Notes: a model not told the origin generated them from the sequence alone. Shown: positions 37,980 to 51,192, counted from the first letter of the stretch. The stretch is 64,000 nucleotides of DNA from Crotophaga sulcirostris (GCA_013397455.1 VYZB01000223.1:603974-667973), one strand, 5' to 3'. Program-made: numbers and translations.

Positions 37980-40900
37980 TCCTGCAAATCCTGGGACATG
38001 TGAACTGCATTGCTTTGTGGCAGAGCTGCAACATACCCATTTCCAGCACACACACAGTGTACAGAGCAGCTTGGTGGCTTCCCTTGGACGATGCAAGAAA
38101 GGACTTGGGAAGATATGTTTGTTTTGTTAATGCAGAGCCATGCTCTCTCGCTCAGATACACACAGAGAAAGGATGCTCTGAACACCTCCAGCTGTAAGGG
38201 TCCTCCTTCCTGTTTTACCATCTCTTCCTTGCACTGAAGATGTTCTGCAGCAGTTTAGGAATGTGGGAGAAAGGAGAACGTTTCCCTCATGTCAGAAGTA
38301 CTTGCCCGATGGATGTAATTTTTTATCTATGAGTATTTTTATACACACATTCTTGCACAAATACCTGCAAGGGCACTGACAGGATTAGTGACCTGCCTTG
38401 TACTTCTTTTTTTTTTACCCTTCCTGTTCTCAAGCACTTCATGCAGAGAGCACCCAAACTGGAGTATAGCTGAGCTAGAACTACAGCAAGCACCTGGTGA
38501 AATGCATGATAGCTTGGATCACCAGATAAAGTAAAACAAAATCACAGCAAACACTATTAACTTTAATAACAACGAGTCGAAGATTTAATCATGTTGTACT
38601 CATGTGGCTGGAAATTTTTAACACAAGTTTCAAGTGAAGCAACTATTTTCTGTAAAAATAAACTTTTCATTCAAGGAAGTCCCATGTATTTCTTTTATGA
38701 TAATCAGAGCAGTTTCAGGGCAGATATACTTACCGGAGTTCATCTGACCTACTGCAGTACCTCATTACCTTTCAGTTTTCACTTACTACACACATAGTCA
38801 TATATACAATGGTAACATATGTTAGTGTGGAAAACATATTAGTTAGTATACTAACGACAATTAACATGATACAAAAATACCACTTCTGCCACGAATACTT
38901 TTGTTCAGAAATAGGGTTACAGATCATGTTTAATTGCAACAGCTTTACACAATATACAGGGGATAAAAATATACCACAAATAAATAGTGTATTTTTAAAC
39001 TCCAACAGTTCTTACTGTATGATGAAAAGAGAGAGAACTTCAGTGGAATTTTCATGCCTAATACCTGTAGGTTCCCAGTCTGTAGGAGGAAACTTACACC
39101 AGTCACTAAAATCAATTGACTCTTCTTCAGCCATAATATCTTTTTCTATTGTTGATGAGGAGACACTTCACAAAAACAAAACCATAGATATTCCAAATCA
39201 CCATAGATTGAAAAATAATTTTTTCCCCACTGACAGACAGAACTAGCAGGTAGAGTTACTCAATAGCTATCTTTTACACAAACTTGCCCTCTCAGGTTTG
39301 TAAGAATGTTTTCATTACCCATCTCACACAATACAACATGAATGGGATACAACTGTTTCCATTAATTATAAAAGATCAGCAGTGCTCAAATCCTGATCTC
39401 CTTTCTTGACAGAAGGAAAAGCATGATCAATAGAATTATGCTCACATAAAGGTGGTGTAAAAGAGTGACCACACCTCGCAAATTTGCCCCTAATATATAT
39501 TCTGCTGTTGCTGTGTGTTATTATATTTATGGATTTACTATGGCATCTAAGGCTATAGCTGCAACACTTTTTTATTTTTATGAAAGGACATCTGGATCAG
39601 GCATATATCCAGAATTAGTATTCTTCTTGCTGCACAACTCCAGCATCTGTTCCATATGTTATTGTATCTTGTACACTGACTAATTTCCAACAGCACTGGA
39701 TTTTGCAGGGTTTACTACAGTGCTATTAGAGGGCTCATCAATATGTTCCTCCACTTAGAATTCAAAAACCTACTCAGCATTATGAAATATAAACTTAGAG
39801 GTTTTTTCTCCCAAGAAGTCTCTCACTATTGCAGTTCTGTGTACTGTCACTCCTCCCTGCCTTGGCATCCCTGTTGTTAAAGAGCGAGCAGACATCAATT
39901 CTTTTCCTGTAATAGTCTTAAAGAAGTCTTTGTTCCAAAGCTTCTTAATGGAGCCCTAAGATAGGGAGGCATTTTACCATCAGTAATCTGTTAGTGCTTA
40001 AGGGCATATTTTTTTCCTGCACAGCATTCTTCCGTGTTTTCTTTTTGATACCTCTGAATGACCTGAAGTAGAAGGCCAGTTCTAAATGGCCTCTGATAAA
40101 TTATCAGTGTCTAGATAGAGAACACAACACTGGGGAGAGGTTTGCCAACAGAACTCCAAATCACATCATTTTTATGATTTCCTTCACATTTTTTCTGACC
40201 TTATACGACTGTCTCATTAGATTTCCCAAACCTCAGGTGTTCTTTTCCAAGTATCTCCTTTTAATTTAGCAAATGACCAGAGTATTGCCTGCTTTTTATC
40301 TTTCATTTCTTTCACTTTCTTCAGCCATTCTGCAGTGCCAGGATAATTTCTTTCACACAAGAAGTTTCAAGAAGTACACTTGAAAGTTTTATATTGTGAC
40401 CACTTTTCAAGATGCAGTAGTTCTACGATAGAAACTGTTGTGCACACAGGCAAACATATTCATGTTCTTCTTTGTATGATCTTCTCCTTGGCCAGTATAG
40501 TTACTGGTCTGTTTGTTTTCTATCTTGCATTTAAAAAAAATTAATTAGCCTTTTTGGACTTCAGGATGTTATTGTCCTCTAAGACTTTCTGTTATTTTCC
40601 ACACAACATTTGTTGCCTCATCACATATCTACACTGATCTGACATTCACCAGTCTGTCCCACAAGTGATTATAAACACTTTGCTCTATGAAGTGTTTGTC
40701 AACTAAACTTCTTGTCTGGATTTCACACTCTGATGCACAAAAATTACAAGTATTTGCAGGTGTATTGAGGGATTCACACTGATCACTATCGCACCTACAT
40801 CTCATCTATGCTGCTTGAAGACAAATGTTTCATTTACCTTCCTTTTTCTTTCTTTTGTTTCTCTTTCCATAGAAAGGCACTATACTGAAGGCACTTTTCA

Positions 40901-41999
40901 AAGAGATTTTAATATCCACCAGGGATTTTACAGAACAGTGAATCATAAGTGACACTTACCTTCTCACCCACATAGTGCAACCAAACTGCAGCTTGTCATT
41001 TTGGTCACCAGTTTCAAAATGCAGCCAAAAGCTTTCTGAACCAGCTTGTCCACTGCTTCATCACTGTCAACTGGAGCTTCCCCCACCCCTTTAAGGATGC
41101 CACGTTGTGACCATACACAAGGACAATGTTGTTCTCCATTCGTGTTTTCAATCAATTTTGCTCTCATACCACTTTTATGTATTTTTTTTCTTACCAGATC
41201 TTAGTCAAATTTATTTTCATTTGCCTTCCCTGACTGCTTTATGTAGCCTGGCTACTGCATGCTTTATGACTTCCTCCCCTTTTCGCTGCAGACTTATTTG
41301 CCCTCTCAACAGACAATGTGCATGAGTGGAGCTTGTATTAAAACACAGCCAGTGGTTTATTGCTAGTTTCTTTCACCCTCAGTAAAAGACAAGCTCTATA
41401 CATCCCATACATTGAATCCTCCCATATCAAAACCTCCTAGTAAGTCTGGGAATATAATTACAACTCCACCTTGGGTTCTACTGATAGAGAGCCTATCCAC
41501 AGCCAAAAAAAACATCATTGAGAAAGTGCATGCATATGCACACACCATCTTCATATCTGTGGGGACCAGTCAAAGTTGCCAAACAATCAATTAACTTCAG
41601 ATGTCTCTAGTAAGACTCCCAACAACATGTTGCCCTCCAGGAGCTGAAGGAAGGATCCCACCCTACTCAAGCTTTCACAGCCATGTCACCTCACCCAGTG
41701 AAGAAAGAAGGTACATGACAGTCATTCCTGCCAACAACAGCCACCTGCATTTCCCTCTTACTGAGGGAAAGCTGAGGGTGCCCAATGTGGCTCAGCAGCT
41801 TGCAGGAGCACTCGTCATCATGCTTTGCCCTCCAATTTCGCTAAGGTTTGTGGCTGCATTGTCTTTAATGCCTTTTTTCCAAAAACCTTGATATTTGACT
41901 TTGCTGTTCAATTTCTGGGCTATTGTGATTATTACTACCACACGAAGAGCGACTCAGTTCATTGAAACTTGTGAGTCTTTCAGTTGCCCTCTCCATTGC
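37980..41999. other. Unannotated non-coding DNA
   Basis: No gene is supported. A 145-codon frame at 38809-39246 and smaller ones lack domains and lie in AT-rich sequence. No repeat family is recognised. Confidence 0.5.
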
Positions 42000-42420
42000 C
42001 CTCCGATGCACATTCAAAAAGCTGATGTTTAAATTTGGCTTGTCAAGGCATGGGACGGTTTTGTGGAGTTCACAGGGGATTTTTTAAACAATTATTATTA
42101 TTTTGACTCTGCACCAGCTGAGGAAAAAAAAGGCCAGCAATAGAAGGGTTTTCACCTCAATACGTTGGGTGGAAGGATTATGTAAACAACTTGTCTGTCT
42201 GGAAAGAGGGGACTTGACAGGTCCCATGTTGCCAAATGACAATTGTGACTTCTTGCATTTCAAAAGTCACGCTCAGATGGTTTCATCTGAAACCCTCTGG
42301 GTAATAGTAGCCTTTTGAGGTTATGATATCTCTGGATGGAATTCAATAAAAGAAATTCGCTTTCAATTGAAGCACTGGAACACCGCCAGACAGCCCCAAC
42401 AATGCGATATGTCTCCAAAG
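42000..42420. promoter_or_regulatory. Possible conserved non-coding / enhancer-like element
   Basis: A run of complex, non-repetitive, AT-leaning sequence holds paired CAATTG cores (42240 and 42365 regions), an ATTATTATTATTTTGAC patch and AGCACTGGAACACCGCCAGA near 42370. It ends at a polypyrimidine tract. The texture resembles vertebrate conserved non-coding elements near developmental genes. This is inference; one sequence cannot show conservation. Confidence 0.18.
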
Positions 42421-42434
42421 AAAATTGGACTGAT

Positions 42435-42487
42435 CCCCCCCCTCCTTTTTTCTCCTCCCCTTTCTATTTCTCTCTCCGTCTTTATTT
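42435..42487 (+). repeat. Polypyrimidine tract
   Basis: About 53 bases are nearly all C and T on the plus strand (CCCCCCCCTCC, then TTTTTTCTCCTCCCC and similar). Such tracts can adopt triplex (H-DNA) structures and are sequencing-error prone. No function is implied. Confidence 0.8.
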
Positions 42488-45447
42488 GTGCTTTTAACCT
42501 TGTTTGTGGGTTGCTTTTTTGAAATATTTCCTCTCCCAATAAGCTTGGGATGCTAAAGCTTTTGAAAAAAAATAAACACTTGGGACAGAAACAGTAGCAG
42601 CTAGTAATAGAGAGACACAGATGCTCACAGCAGCAATGACAAGTTGCTCTCAATAGCTGACCTTTGCCATATACGTGAAAGGAAATAGAATAGAACCTCT
42701 GCTCAAGGTGAAGGGGAAATATTATTACAACCACCAGCTTCCTAGTCCTCGTTAATAAGGGTGGTTGATGTACTTATTTATTTATTTAGTTTAAGGCCAA
42801 GGGAAGGGAAAAAGCTCGCAAAACCTGCCTGACTGCCAGAGGCAAAAGTGTTGGCTTTTTGGTTGGATTGTCATTCACTCTGCCTTGGGATTTTTTTTTT
42901 TTTTGCCTTCTCCACTCCCCCCCGCTTCTTTTCCCTGGGTTTGGCAAGAGCTGCAATTGTCTTCTCTTGTTTTTTATCCTCTAAGCAGATTAATGCATGT
43001 GCATATTTGGGAGGCAAAAGATGGAGAAGATGCATCAATCTTGTGAAATGATTAATTTTCTCCAGTATTTTCTTAGTCAATGATCTACCCCTTATGTTGT
43101 TACTATTCCATGTGATTTTCTTTTGATTTCCCATCAGGTCAAATTAGCACAGAAATTGCACAATAAAAAATAAACCCTCTACACCTTGGAAACAGACTGT
43201 CAATCTGTTTGGCAGACTGTGCTTAAGTTCCTTATGGTTTTCATTTGATTCACCTTGGGTTGTAAATCCCTTCTTTTGTCTTGGTTCTGCAATGATTCAC
43301 TCTCCTTCCATTAGGTTAAGATTTCATAAACCAGCTACAGCAATGTTAGGGTAAAAAAAAAAAAAATCTGACCTGGTTCCTCTCCCTGCAGCATTGTTTG
43401 TCCTTTTATCCCTCCAAAGCTCACAAGCTACACAGGTCCAAGTCTGGTCAAGTGTCAGCTGAGAAAACAGGGATGAGAAAAAAAAAAAGGTCATAGTTCT
43501 GTACATGGTGCTCTCTTTTGATCAGCTGCATCAAAAGAAGGGTAGGGGATGCACAGTCACTGTCTTTGACAGACGATGTCAAACCAAATTCCTGCCTCCC
43601 AGGGATCCTTGGGATCCACTTGCATGTTCAAGAGAGATGCCTGGTTGCTGATATCAAAGCCAAATCTAGCCTATTCTGAGCTACAAATTTAAATGTCATT
43701 CATTTCAGATAACTAAATTTTTAACTGTTATCTACATGTCATTAAATACCTTTGATGGGACTCACTCACTTCATAAGAGCAGCCGTAGCTTGAGTTCCTT
43801 GCAAAGACTTTGCTTACACAAATTCAGAGTGTCACAATAGCATTAAACATACCTACCCCAGTTATCTGCAGAAAAACACTTAGGTACTGCCAACGCAAGC
43901 AGATGGCAGCTCTGGATAAATTTGCATGCACAAATATTAAAGAGGGATTACAGGTCTCTAACACACAAGATTTTCCCCTAAAATACTCAGAAGAACAAGG
44001 AAATTAAACAAGAGCTCCAAGTTCACCAGACAGCTCAGTGTCAGAGTGAGGAACAGAAAGCAGGTCTTCTCACTTCCCCTCTCACACCCAGTTCTGAAAA
44101 TGCATCACCTCCTTAGAGTGCAGCCTTGATGTAACAGACTTTCCGAGGGTCTATGGTATTAACAAGATACTAAAATATTTAGGTGCATCTCATGATAAAA
44201 AAAATCTCAAGATTAAAAAAAAAATCATTCTAGCTAGCAGGTTTTATGCTCTCATTTTCTCAGTACGTAAACAAAATACATGTACATCCGAGTGCAATGA
44301 AAGTTCATGGAAGTATGTTCTGCTACTCATACATTTGCCATGTCTTAATTCTCCTGAGTGCTAGGTTTGGATATAGACTCTATTTGGACTGCATTTTCTT
44401 GTTGTCATTATATTTAAGTTAAAGAAGAACTTCAATTCTCTCCTCAAAATATTTACAAAAAACACTCATTTGTTTATATTTTATGGACGAACTGTCACTC
44501 GCCAGAACATTTTTCCTCTCTTTCCTCTTTGCAGGAAATACCATTTACTCACATAAAACATACATTCTAACTACCTGTATAATGCATGTAGGTGTTCAAA
44601 GGGCAATATTAGAAAATGGTAAAAAAAAAGATAAGAAAATATAGCAAGTTTAAATCACTACAGAGCTACTTTCCCAGCCTTTTTAGTATTTGAACAATTT
44701 TAACTTTGTCATGGAGTAGTAAGTCAAAGCTCTCCAGGCAGAGTAGTTCATGAATATCTTATTGACATTCTCCCTGTTATTTACTTCCCTGTATTTCAAA
44801 TTTTTAAAGGAAAAATAAATGAAATAATTGTAACAGACTTAAACATACAAAGAAACAGATTTATGCTTTTGAAGCAATTCAAGCATCTGCAGTCTAATAA
44901 TCTGTTTTCTTATAGTAATAATAGAAAAATATTCCTTGCAGACTACAACATAATGTCTAATCTTCAAAAAATTACAGAACTTCTTCACTTTATTCTTGAA
45001 AATAGAAACAAAAAGAATTTTCCATTGCTTCCCACAGTGCCAAGCACCAGCACTCATCAAGGTGGTAGATGGTCTTGCTGATTTTAGCAGGATCACCCAT
45101 GTCCATGCTCCTAGTGGCTGCGCTGCAATCACAGGAGTGGTCATCAGCCACATTTGTGCTAGCACCAACCTGGTCAGGCCCGATATCGCTGAGGGCAAAG
45201 AATGGCCATATGTTTTTTAAGCTATTGAGTAAAAAGAGAATCCTGGCCTGGCTTGCACAGATAAACAGACCAGCTTCACAGGCAGCAAAATTCAGCTAGT
45301 GTTGCTGCATTTATACACATGCATAATTCTTGGATGTAGGCATAGGATAAACCCTGAAGTTTGGCATCAAGCAATTAAGACATGCAGTCCTACTAACTAA
45401 GATGAGCATATTCTTTTCTCTTGCCAACACAGATTTTATTGGATTGG
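42488..45447. other. Unannotated non-coding DNA with T- and A-rich runs
   Basis: No gene is supported. It includes a T-run at 42891-42904, A-runs at about 43352-43367 and 43478-43489, and a probable SINE fossil at 44013-44095. All frames around 44996-45220 are open on both strands because of local composition. I could not match any of them to a protein. Confidence 0.45.
44013..44095 (-). mobile_element. Possible ancient SINE/LINE tail fossil
   Basis: The order AGCTCCAAGTTCACCAGACA, GCTCAGTGTCAGAGTGAGGA, GAAAGCAGGTCTTCTCACTT resembles the 'caaggtcacacag-cagtggcagag-gaacccaggtctcctgact' segment shared by MIR-type and related amniote elements. Similarity is moderate. Confidence 0.33.
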
Positions 45448-45491
45448 CGTCACTGTTTAGCCCTGACCTGGCTAATTTCAGCAGCCAAAAT

Positions 45492-45614
45492 CATATAGTT
45501 GGGATCCCAGTTCCCTTCTCCCCTACCTCTCCCCTGCCCTCAGGGGAAGGAGAGAGGAAAATGAGAGGAAAAAATCTTGCAGGTTGGAAACTAAAACTGC
45601 AGCTTTAATTAAAT
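45492..45614. repeat. Copy A of a 123-bp direct duplication within the LTR U5
   Basis: This segment (from CATATAGTTGGGATCCCAG to TTTAATTAAAT) is repeated at 45678-45800 with only two differences in 123 bases by eye. The CR1 end and a single N lie between the copies. Both copies contain the LTR's ATTAAA signal. Confidence 0.93.
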
Positions 45615-45676
45615 CATAGAATCATAGAATCATCCGGTTGGAAAAGACCTGTGAGATCGAGTCCAACCATACCTGC
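45615..45676 (-). mobile_element. CR1 LINE 3' end, cut off at the single N
   Basis: The plus strand shows two CATAGAAT octamers, the classic CR1 terminal repeat in reverse complement, then GGTTGGAAAAGACCTGTGAG and ATCGAGTCCAACCAT. The element is minus strand and about 62 bp survive before the N at 45677. Whether the missing part is biological truncation or assembly loss cannot be told from the sequence. Confidence 0.9.
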
Positions 45677-45677
45677 N
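45677..45677. other. Single undetermined base (probable contig join)
   Basis: One N sits exactly at the start of the second duplication copy. Some scaffolding programs place a minimal N run where neighbouring contigs overlap, which would explain the duplicated flank. Confidence 0.9.
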
Positions 45678-45800
45678 CATATAGTTGGGATCCCAGTTCC
45701 CTTCTCCCCTACCTCTCCCCTGCCCTCAGGGGAAGGAGAGAGGAAAATGAGAGGAAAAAATCTTGCAGGTTGAAAACTAAAACTGCAGCTTTAATGAAAT
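45678..45800. repeat. Copy B of the 123-bp direct duplication
   Basis: This is nearly identical to 45492-45614. Differences seen are GGTTGAAAAC versus GGTTGGAAAC and TAATGAAAT versus TAATTAAAT. It continues without break into the ATA microsatellite and the rest of the LTR, so B is the copy in original LTR context on this side. Confidence 0.93.
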
Positions 45801-45820
45801 AATAATAATAATAATAATGA
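45798..45820 (+). repeat. (AAT)n microsatellite inside the LTR
   Basis: About seven AAT units lie directly downstream (plus strand) of duplication copy B, in the R/U3 side of the LTR. Confidence 0.9.
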
Positions 45821-46369
45821 ATATAATTAGAAAGTAATGAAATATTTACAAATATCTGAGATCATGTCCCCACCCCATCCCTCGATCACTGTACGTCACC
45901 ACAAATGCTGTAGAGCAGACACGAGGGAATGGGTCCATGGCTAGGAGGGAGCTGAACTCAGGAAATGGATTGAGGAACACACGGATACAGAATCAGGAGG
46001 AACCAAACAGATGAGATCCTCACTGGACGTCGACCATCGCAGAAGAAAGCGAGACCCTTGTGATCTCTCAGTTTTATACCGAGTATGATGTAAATGTAAT
46101 GGAATACTCTGTTGGTCTGTTTGGGGTCACCTGGCCTGTCTGCCTGTCCCTGCAGGTATGGCCTTTTTTTGCTAGTTTGAGGATGGCCTTGGTTACTAGA
46201 GGAACAAGTAAACACTGGACTTTCTGTATACCAATGTCCCATGTTATCACTTCTAGAGAGAAACTGTCTGAAGAACATGCAGCTAGTTTTCAGAAAATGA
46301 AGTTACTTAAACGAGACTGAGTTAGAGTTAGGAAACTGATTCTAATTTAACTCAAACCACAACAACTGG

Positions 46370-49300
46370 TTAATCATAGTATGCTACTAAGAGCTCTACC
46401 ATCAATATTGCCAAGTCAGGATTGAGGTACAACTTATTTTTAAGCCTAGCAGACATCCTTTCAGTTGTCAACCTAGAGTGCACTATAAATAAAAACAAAC
46501 ACACACTCCTTTATATGAAATAAAATCTGATTGTTAACAACCAAAATCACAACGCCCTGTAAAGTTATAAACAAAGACCTTGAAGATCAAGAATCTAATT
46601 TTTACCTTCTTCTTTCTTCCATATTTCAGGTTGTGAACAAATAAGTCATTGTCATAGTTGGGAATAATATAAATCCTTGATTAAAAATATAACTTTTACT
46701 TTAGTCCCATGGACAAAGAAAAAACCCTTAGGAAAACAGAGCTATGAGTTCTAAGTTGTTCAGAAGCAGAGGGGTCCAAGAGAAAAACATTTTCTCGTAG
46801 GGAAGAGAGTCCATACTGACCCAGAATCCTACACATATGGCAGTATGATCTACTTATAGTGTACAATACTTGTCCAAAAATTTAAGCATCTGTGAATTTT
46901 GCAGTGAATGTAATTTGATGGGATATTAAACTGGGTGTTTAAGCTGTGGTCATAAGTCATTTTATAAAAAGAACTCAGATCCATACCCCAAACTTTGTGA
47001 TTTTCTTTGAAGCAATTTTGCTCTAATAGACTGGATTATCACTTTGTGATCCATTAGTTTCTTTCCTTTTTTAAGACAGTTACTGCAGCATAACACTATG
47101 AAAGTAATTTATTATCTTAAGCTAGTGCATAGAGTGCTGCAGATGACCAATATTGGCACCAGAGTAACAGGTCTGACTCCCATCAGCCTGAAGCGTGGGA
47201 GTTCCTGGGACCATATCCAACCCAGACCTCCTTCTCACAGTGTGAATGTTAGGGCTGATGCTGTTCCAGAGTATAATCTGAAATGGAGTTTTTAAAAACC
47301 TATAATTATGCTTGTTCAGCCTGGCAAAATCATTGCAAAAATTAACCAGGATACACAAAAGGTCTGCTGATACCACATTCATACCACAGTCATGATAAAA
47401 AGTAGTGATAATAAAAGTCTAGAGGAGGAATGGAGTATGCCTACCCCTTAAAAAAAATAAAAAAAAAGAAAGAAACAAAAACAAAAAGAAGACCAACCCC
47501 AAAACCCCAAATAAAACTGCTCATGTACAATAAGCATGTAAGACTTCTGTAAGACTGTTCATTTCCCTCCAGATTTGGACAAAAGCATGACATGCCTTTA
47601 ATTTTCACATCTTGAACCATGTTAAAGTCAGGCTACCTTTCTGCATATAAACACTAGTCCCCCAGCAATACTGAACTCAAGGAGTGAAGAGCATTTCAAC
47701 TTTCATTCCCACACTACAAAGTTTACTGTCTACTGGGAAGATATCACAATACAGCAAATTGCTGCAAAGAAACATCCAACAAGCAAAACAGAGAACAGCT
47801 AAAAAAATCACATTTTCCAGAAAAAGAATATGCAGAAAACAGAGGAAATTTTTGTTTTGTTCTTAAAAAACATACTGAAAAAAATACCGCAAAACAAAAT
47901 TGATCCTATTTGTTGTATTAATACTACTCTGAAGAGTTTTCCTTCCTGTATTTGGTTTTCTCTAATTCCCTTTTAAATTAATTGGTCCTTCCCTCTGATT
48001 ACGTATCAGGTGTCCAATATTGTAGGGCAGAAGAGATTCCAGCTACACCTGCCAGCATTACCCTGCTGCCACAGATAAACATCTGTTTCTTACCCAGCTG
48101 TGCCAAGGAAAGAGTCTCTTTCTCCAGACCCCCATTTTTCCCCTACACTTCTACTTCTATCCCCAGTTCAGTAAACAGAATGACTGGCCACCAAACAGCA
48201 ACTCTGTGAGGACACATTATCATGTCCATGGCAAAAGCCAACCAGATAATAACTCACATGAATCACTCAGACTGGTGAAAGCATTCATCTCTTCTATCAG
48301 CATCTTCTGCTTCTGGAAGATCTCTCCAAAGCCTGGAGCCCTCTGGGGCCAGAAGAGTCAAATTACAAGTATGAAATTCTCATAATAACGAAGAAGTACA
48401 GCAACTTTCATTGGAAATCGTACTCCAGAATCCCTTGGCACTTTTTAATCTCTCTCTCCTATCCAATGATTCATTTTATCAACATATACAAAGCTCTATC
48501 TTCATTTTCAAATTTATTAATCAATCCTCCCACTATAAGTCAGAAAAGTGTTTCCCATAAGAAAGTCATTTCTGTAATAATATTCTCTGCACAAAAGAGT
48601 CTTCATTTTTGTTGAAAAAGGCAAGTAAGTGGGCAAAAGCAAACATGTAAAACCCATCAGGGTAAAATCCCAGTGATTCAGAAAATAAAAATCAACTAGC
48701 TAAAAGTAACATTGGTTTTACGTCCTGCAGCCACTCCACCATTGGCCTCTCAGCCCTGATCCTCTTGGATTCTCAGTCTACAAATGACCGCCAAAATATG
48801 AGTCTGAAAATTAAAACTTCGCAACACAGTGGTTACTAAAGACTTAAAAGATGCTCTTATATCTCTAAATTTCCCATTATGCCTCATACAGCCAACCCAC
48901 CTAGCTACTTGTCTTTCCCTTTCCCTAATGACCTCAACCATTCCTCCTACTTCACATCTCAGTCAGTACATCAACCATGTTTCTCTCAGATCCACTGACA
49001 GATTTAAAAAAGATAAACAGAAATTCACTCAGAATTATACAGGCAGCTACAAGGACTGGCTACTAATCCCATTCTTGGGATGGTCACCTATTCTGCTTCT
49101 CAGCATGGATCCACTAGGAAAGGAGATCAAAACTAGAAGAGATGAGAGTTGTTGCTACTCCCACTGAGAAGCATTTACCTTAAGCAGCAGCTCTTCATAC
49201 TGTCAGCTCTGGCTTAAACATTTCTGTCAGAAATAGAACTGCTGGTCATCTTGCTAATAGTACAACTTCCACGTTATCTTTCCCATGCACCAGGGCAGCC

Positions 49301-51192
49301 AGCTAAATGAGTCAAGTTGAATTCACTCATTTCACGATTTGTACACAAAGAACAGCCTTCCCTTGCCTTGTTTATTGAGGGCACGTTAGGCAATAGTAAA
49401 GGAATTAAGCAGGAAAACCATTTTCCGACATCACTGATTTTTGTTTTGTTTTCCTCTATCTTCCCCCACCTCCCTCCCTCACAGAATCTGAACCATGGGC
49501 ATGGTGCATCTGGAAAGGCAACTCTGGTCTGCATTCATATGGATGACTTCAAACCAGGGCTTGTGAGGGGGAAGGAGGTGGGAAGTTACAGGAAAAAAAA
49601 TAAAAATCACATGGGCTACAAATTTAAGCTGGAGATGAAAGATTATCATTCCCTATTTGTTATCGGGTTCCTTCAAGGGACCCTGGCTTTCATCTCTAGT
49701 CTTGGGCTGGAAAACTCCCCAAGTTTAATTTTGGTGAACTCATAAAACAGGGCCCTAGGAATGATACTCTGCAAACTCCAAACAGCATGAATGACTAACA
49801 CATATGACATATGAAAGGAAATTCCACCCAAACCCTCTTCTTGTGACCACATATTCCATCTTTGAGGTCAAGTAATATCTCAAATGGACCTCAGCTCTGA
49901 GCAAATGCTGTGACAGATACCTTTTTCTTTCTGATTTTACTTTACTTGTTTTTAATTAGAATCCTTTATAACAGAATTTGAGTCAAGAAAGGGATCTGTA
50001 TTTAATTTCACTGAGGTAGCTCATTGGTTGCAATTCAGATAAAAGCTGGGAAGTATCACTTGGATCCAAACTCATCTATTGTTTGCTTTACATTCAACCC
50101 AGTTTGAAAGATAGCCCTGATAACTCTCTAAGATACTCTTGTAATAACTCTGCTTTAAAAAAAACAAAACAAAACAAAAAAAAAAGGCTCCTCAAAATAT
50201 CCTTTAGAGGCATAGCTCTTTCTACAAGCAAACTCAGTCATAAATACTGTTCTTGAACCAAGAACCAAAAGCGAAGATCTCTTGAACTTTTGCCATGAGT
50301 CATTATAGAGTAGAATGCAGGCAAAGTCTGCCACACATCCTTGGGATGTGCTATGGGAGCTGCGAGAGGAGTGAGGTTCAGAGGTGTCTAGGATTAATGC
50401 TCCATTTTTTCTGTACAAAACACAAGAAGCCTGCAAAACCTTGCTTTCCTACCTTCTCCCCCAAGCCGCATTAAAACAGATTTCACCCACAGCAAATTAC
50501 TCCTGCCCACAAACTTGAGATTGCCCACCTGTTTTTCCCCTTGTCTGCAACAGGCCAATGGAAAAGACAAAAAAAAATTTGAAGTGGCAGCCAACCTGAG
50601 GGTTCATTGAGAGTTATGTGATGATGGGGATGAAGAACTATAGAGGTTCTCCTTAATGTTGGGGCAAGGAACAGCAAGGAAAACTGTGTGTAGTTTTGGC
50701 AACATCGCAATGGCACAAAGCTACCCAGGGTGGGCTCACATTGCTACTGATACCAACATTGCCCACAAGATCTGAGCAATCTTGAATGAATAAACACGGG
50801 TCCCTACAACACAACCTGATCAGTGGGACAGAAGCAAGCACTGGTCCAGCAAATAGCGACTAAGCTACACATCACTTACTTCTCCTATGCATCTGGTACT
50901 CAACGTTAATGGCCTCAAACCATTTAAGCTTTGTTCACGTGAAAACATCTCCTCAAATCAACAGTTCATTGTATTTATTATGCACTAATGAGTGAAAAGC
51001 ATAATCCTGCTTTAAAAGAAACTTTATTGGGTTTTACTGACATTTCACTGAAAATTTTTCTTTTTGAATGGATGATTATATAAACATTTTTAGAAAACAT
51101 CTCTTTCTGTTTAAACATACACATAGATATAAAGTGTGCACATGGAACAAGTGGAATCTGACCAGACCTATCTATTGCTTTAGTTACTACAG
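46370..51192. other. Unannotated non-coding DNA with A-rich tracts
   Basis: No gene is supported. It includes an A-rich stretch at about 47450-47515 and an (AAAAC)n-like run at 50157-50186. The 142-codon frame at 49317-49745 and the 112-codon frame at 48829-49167 show no domain or exon context. Confidence 0.5.

Larger units (their letters stand above)
45448..46364 (-). mobile_element. Solo ERVL-like LTR (minus strand), with an internal duplication
   Basis: Read on the minus strand, the element opens at 46364 with TGTTGTGGTTTGAGTT, a typical avian endogenous retrovirus LTR start. A TATA box (TATAAAA, plus-strand 46072-46078) marks the likely U3/R promoter. Further on an ATTAAA polyadenylation signal (plus-strand 45790-45795) precedes a pyrimidine-rich U5. 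The 3' end is near 45448, where the sequence resembles 'AAACCATGACA'-type ends with a mutated final dinucleotide. Flanking pentamers ATTGG (45443-45447) and ACTGG (46365-46369) match at four of five bases, fitting a target duplication. No primer-binding site, gag, pol or env lies beside it, so internal recombination probably left a solo LTR. The apparent 917 bp includes a 123-bp duplication, a CR1 end and one N. Assignment to ERVL rather than another class is inferred from overall pattern. Confidence 0.75.

Noticed and set aside
44839..45220. Overlapping open frames on both strands (119 codons minus, 74-76 codons plus) that might be an exon or processed pseudogene
   Set aside because: I could not match any frame to a protein family. 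Simultaneous openness on both strands suggests local composition, and no splice or poly-A hallmarks of a processed copy were seen.
47449..47515. Telomere-like AACCCCAAAACCCC within an A-rich tract
   Set aside because: It has only one or two irregular units and does not match the vertebrate TTAGGG/CCCTAA repeat.
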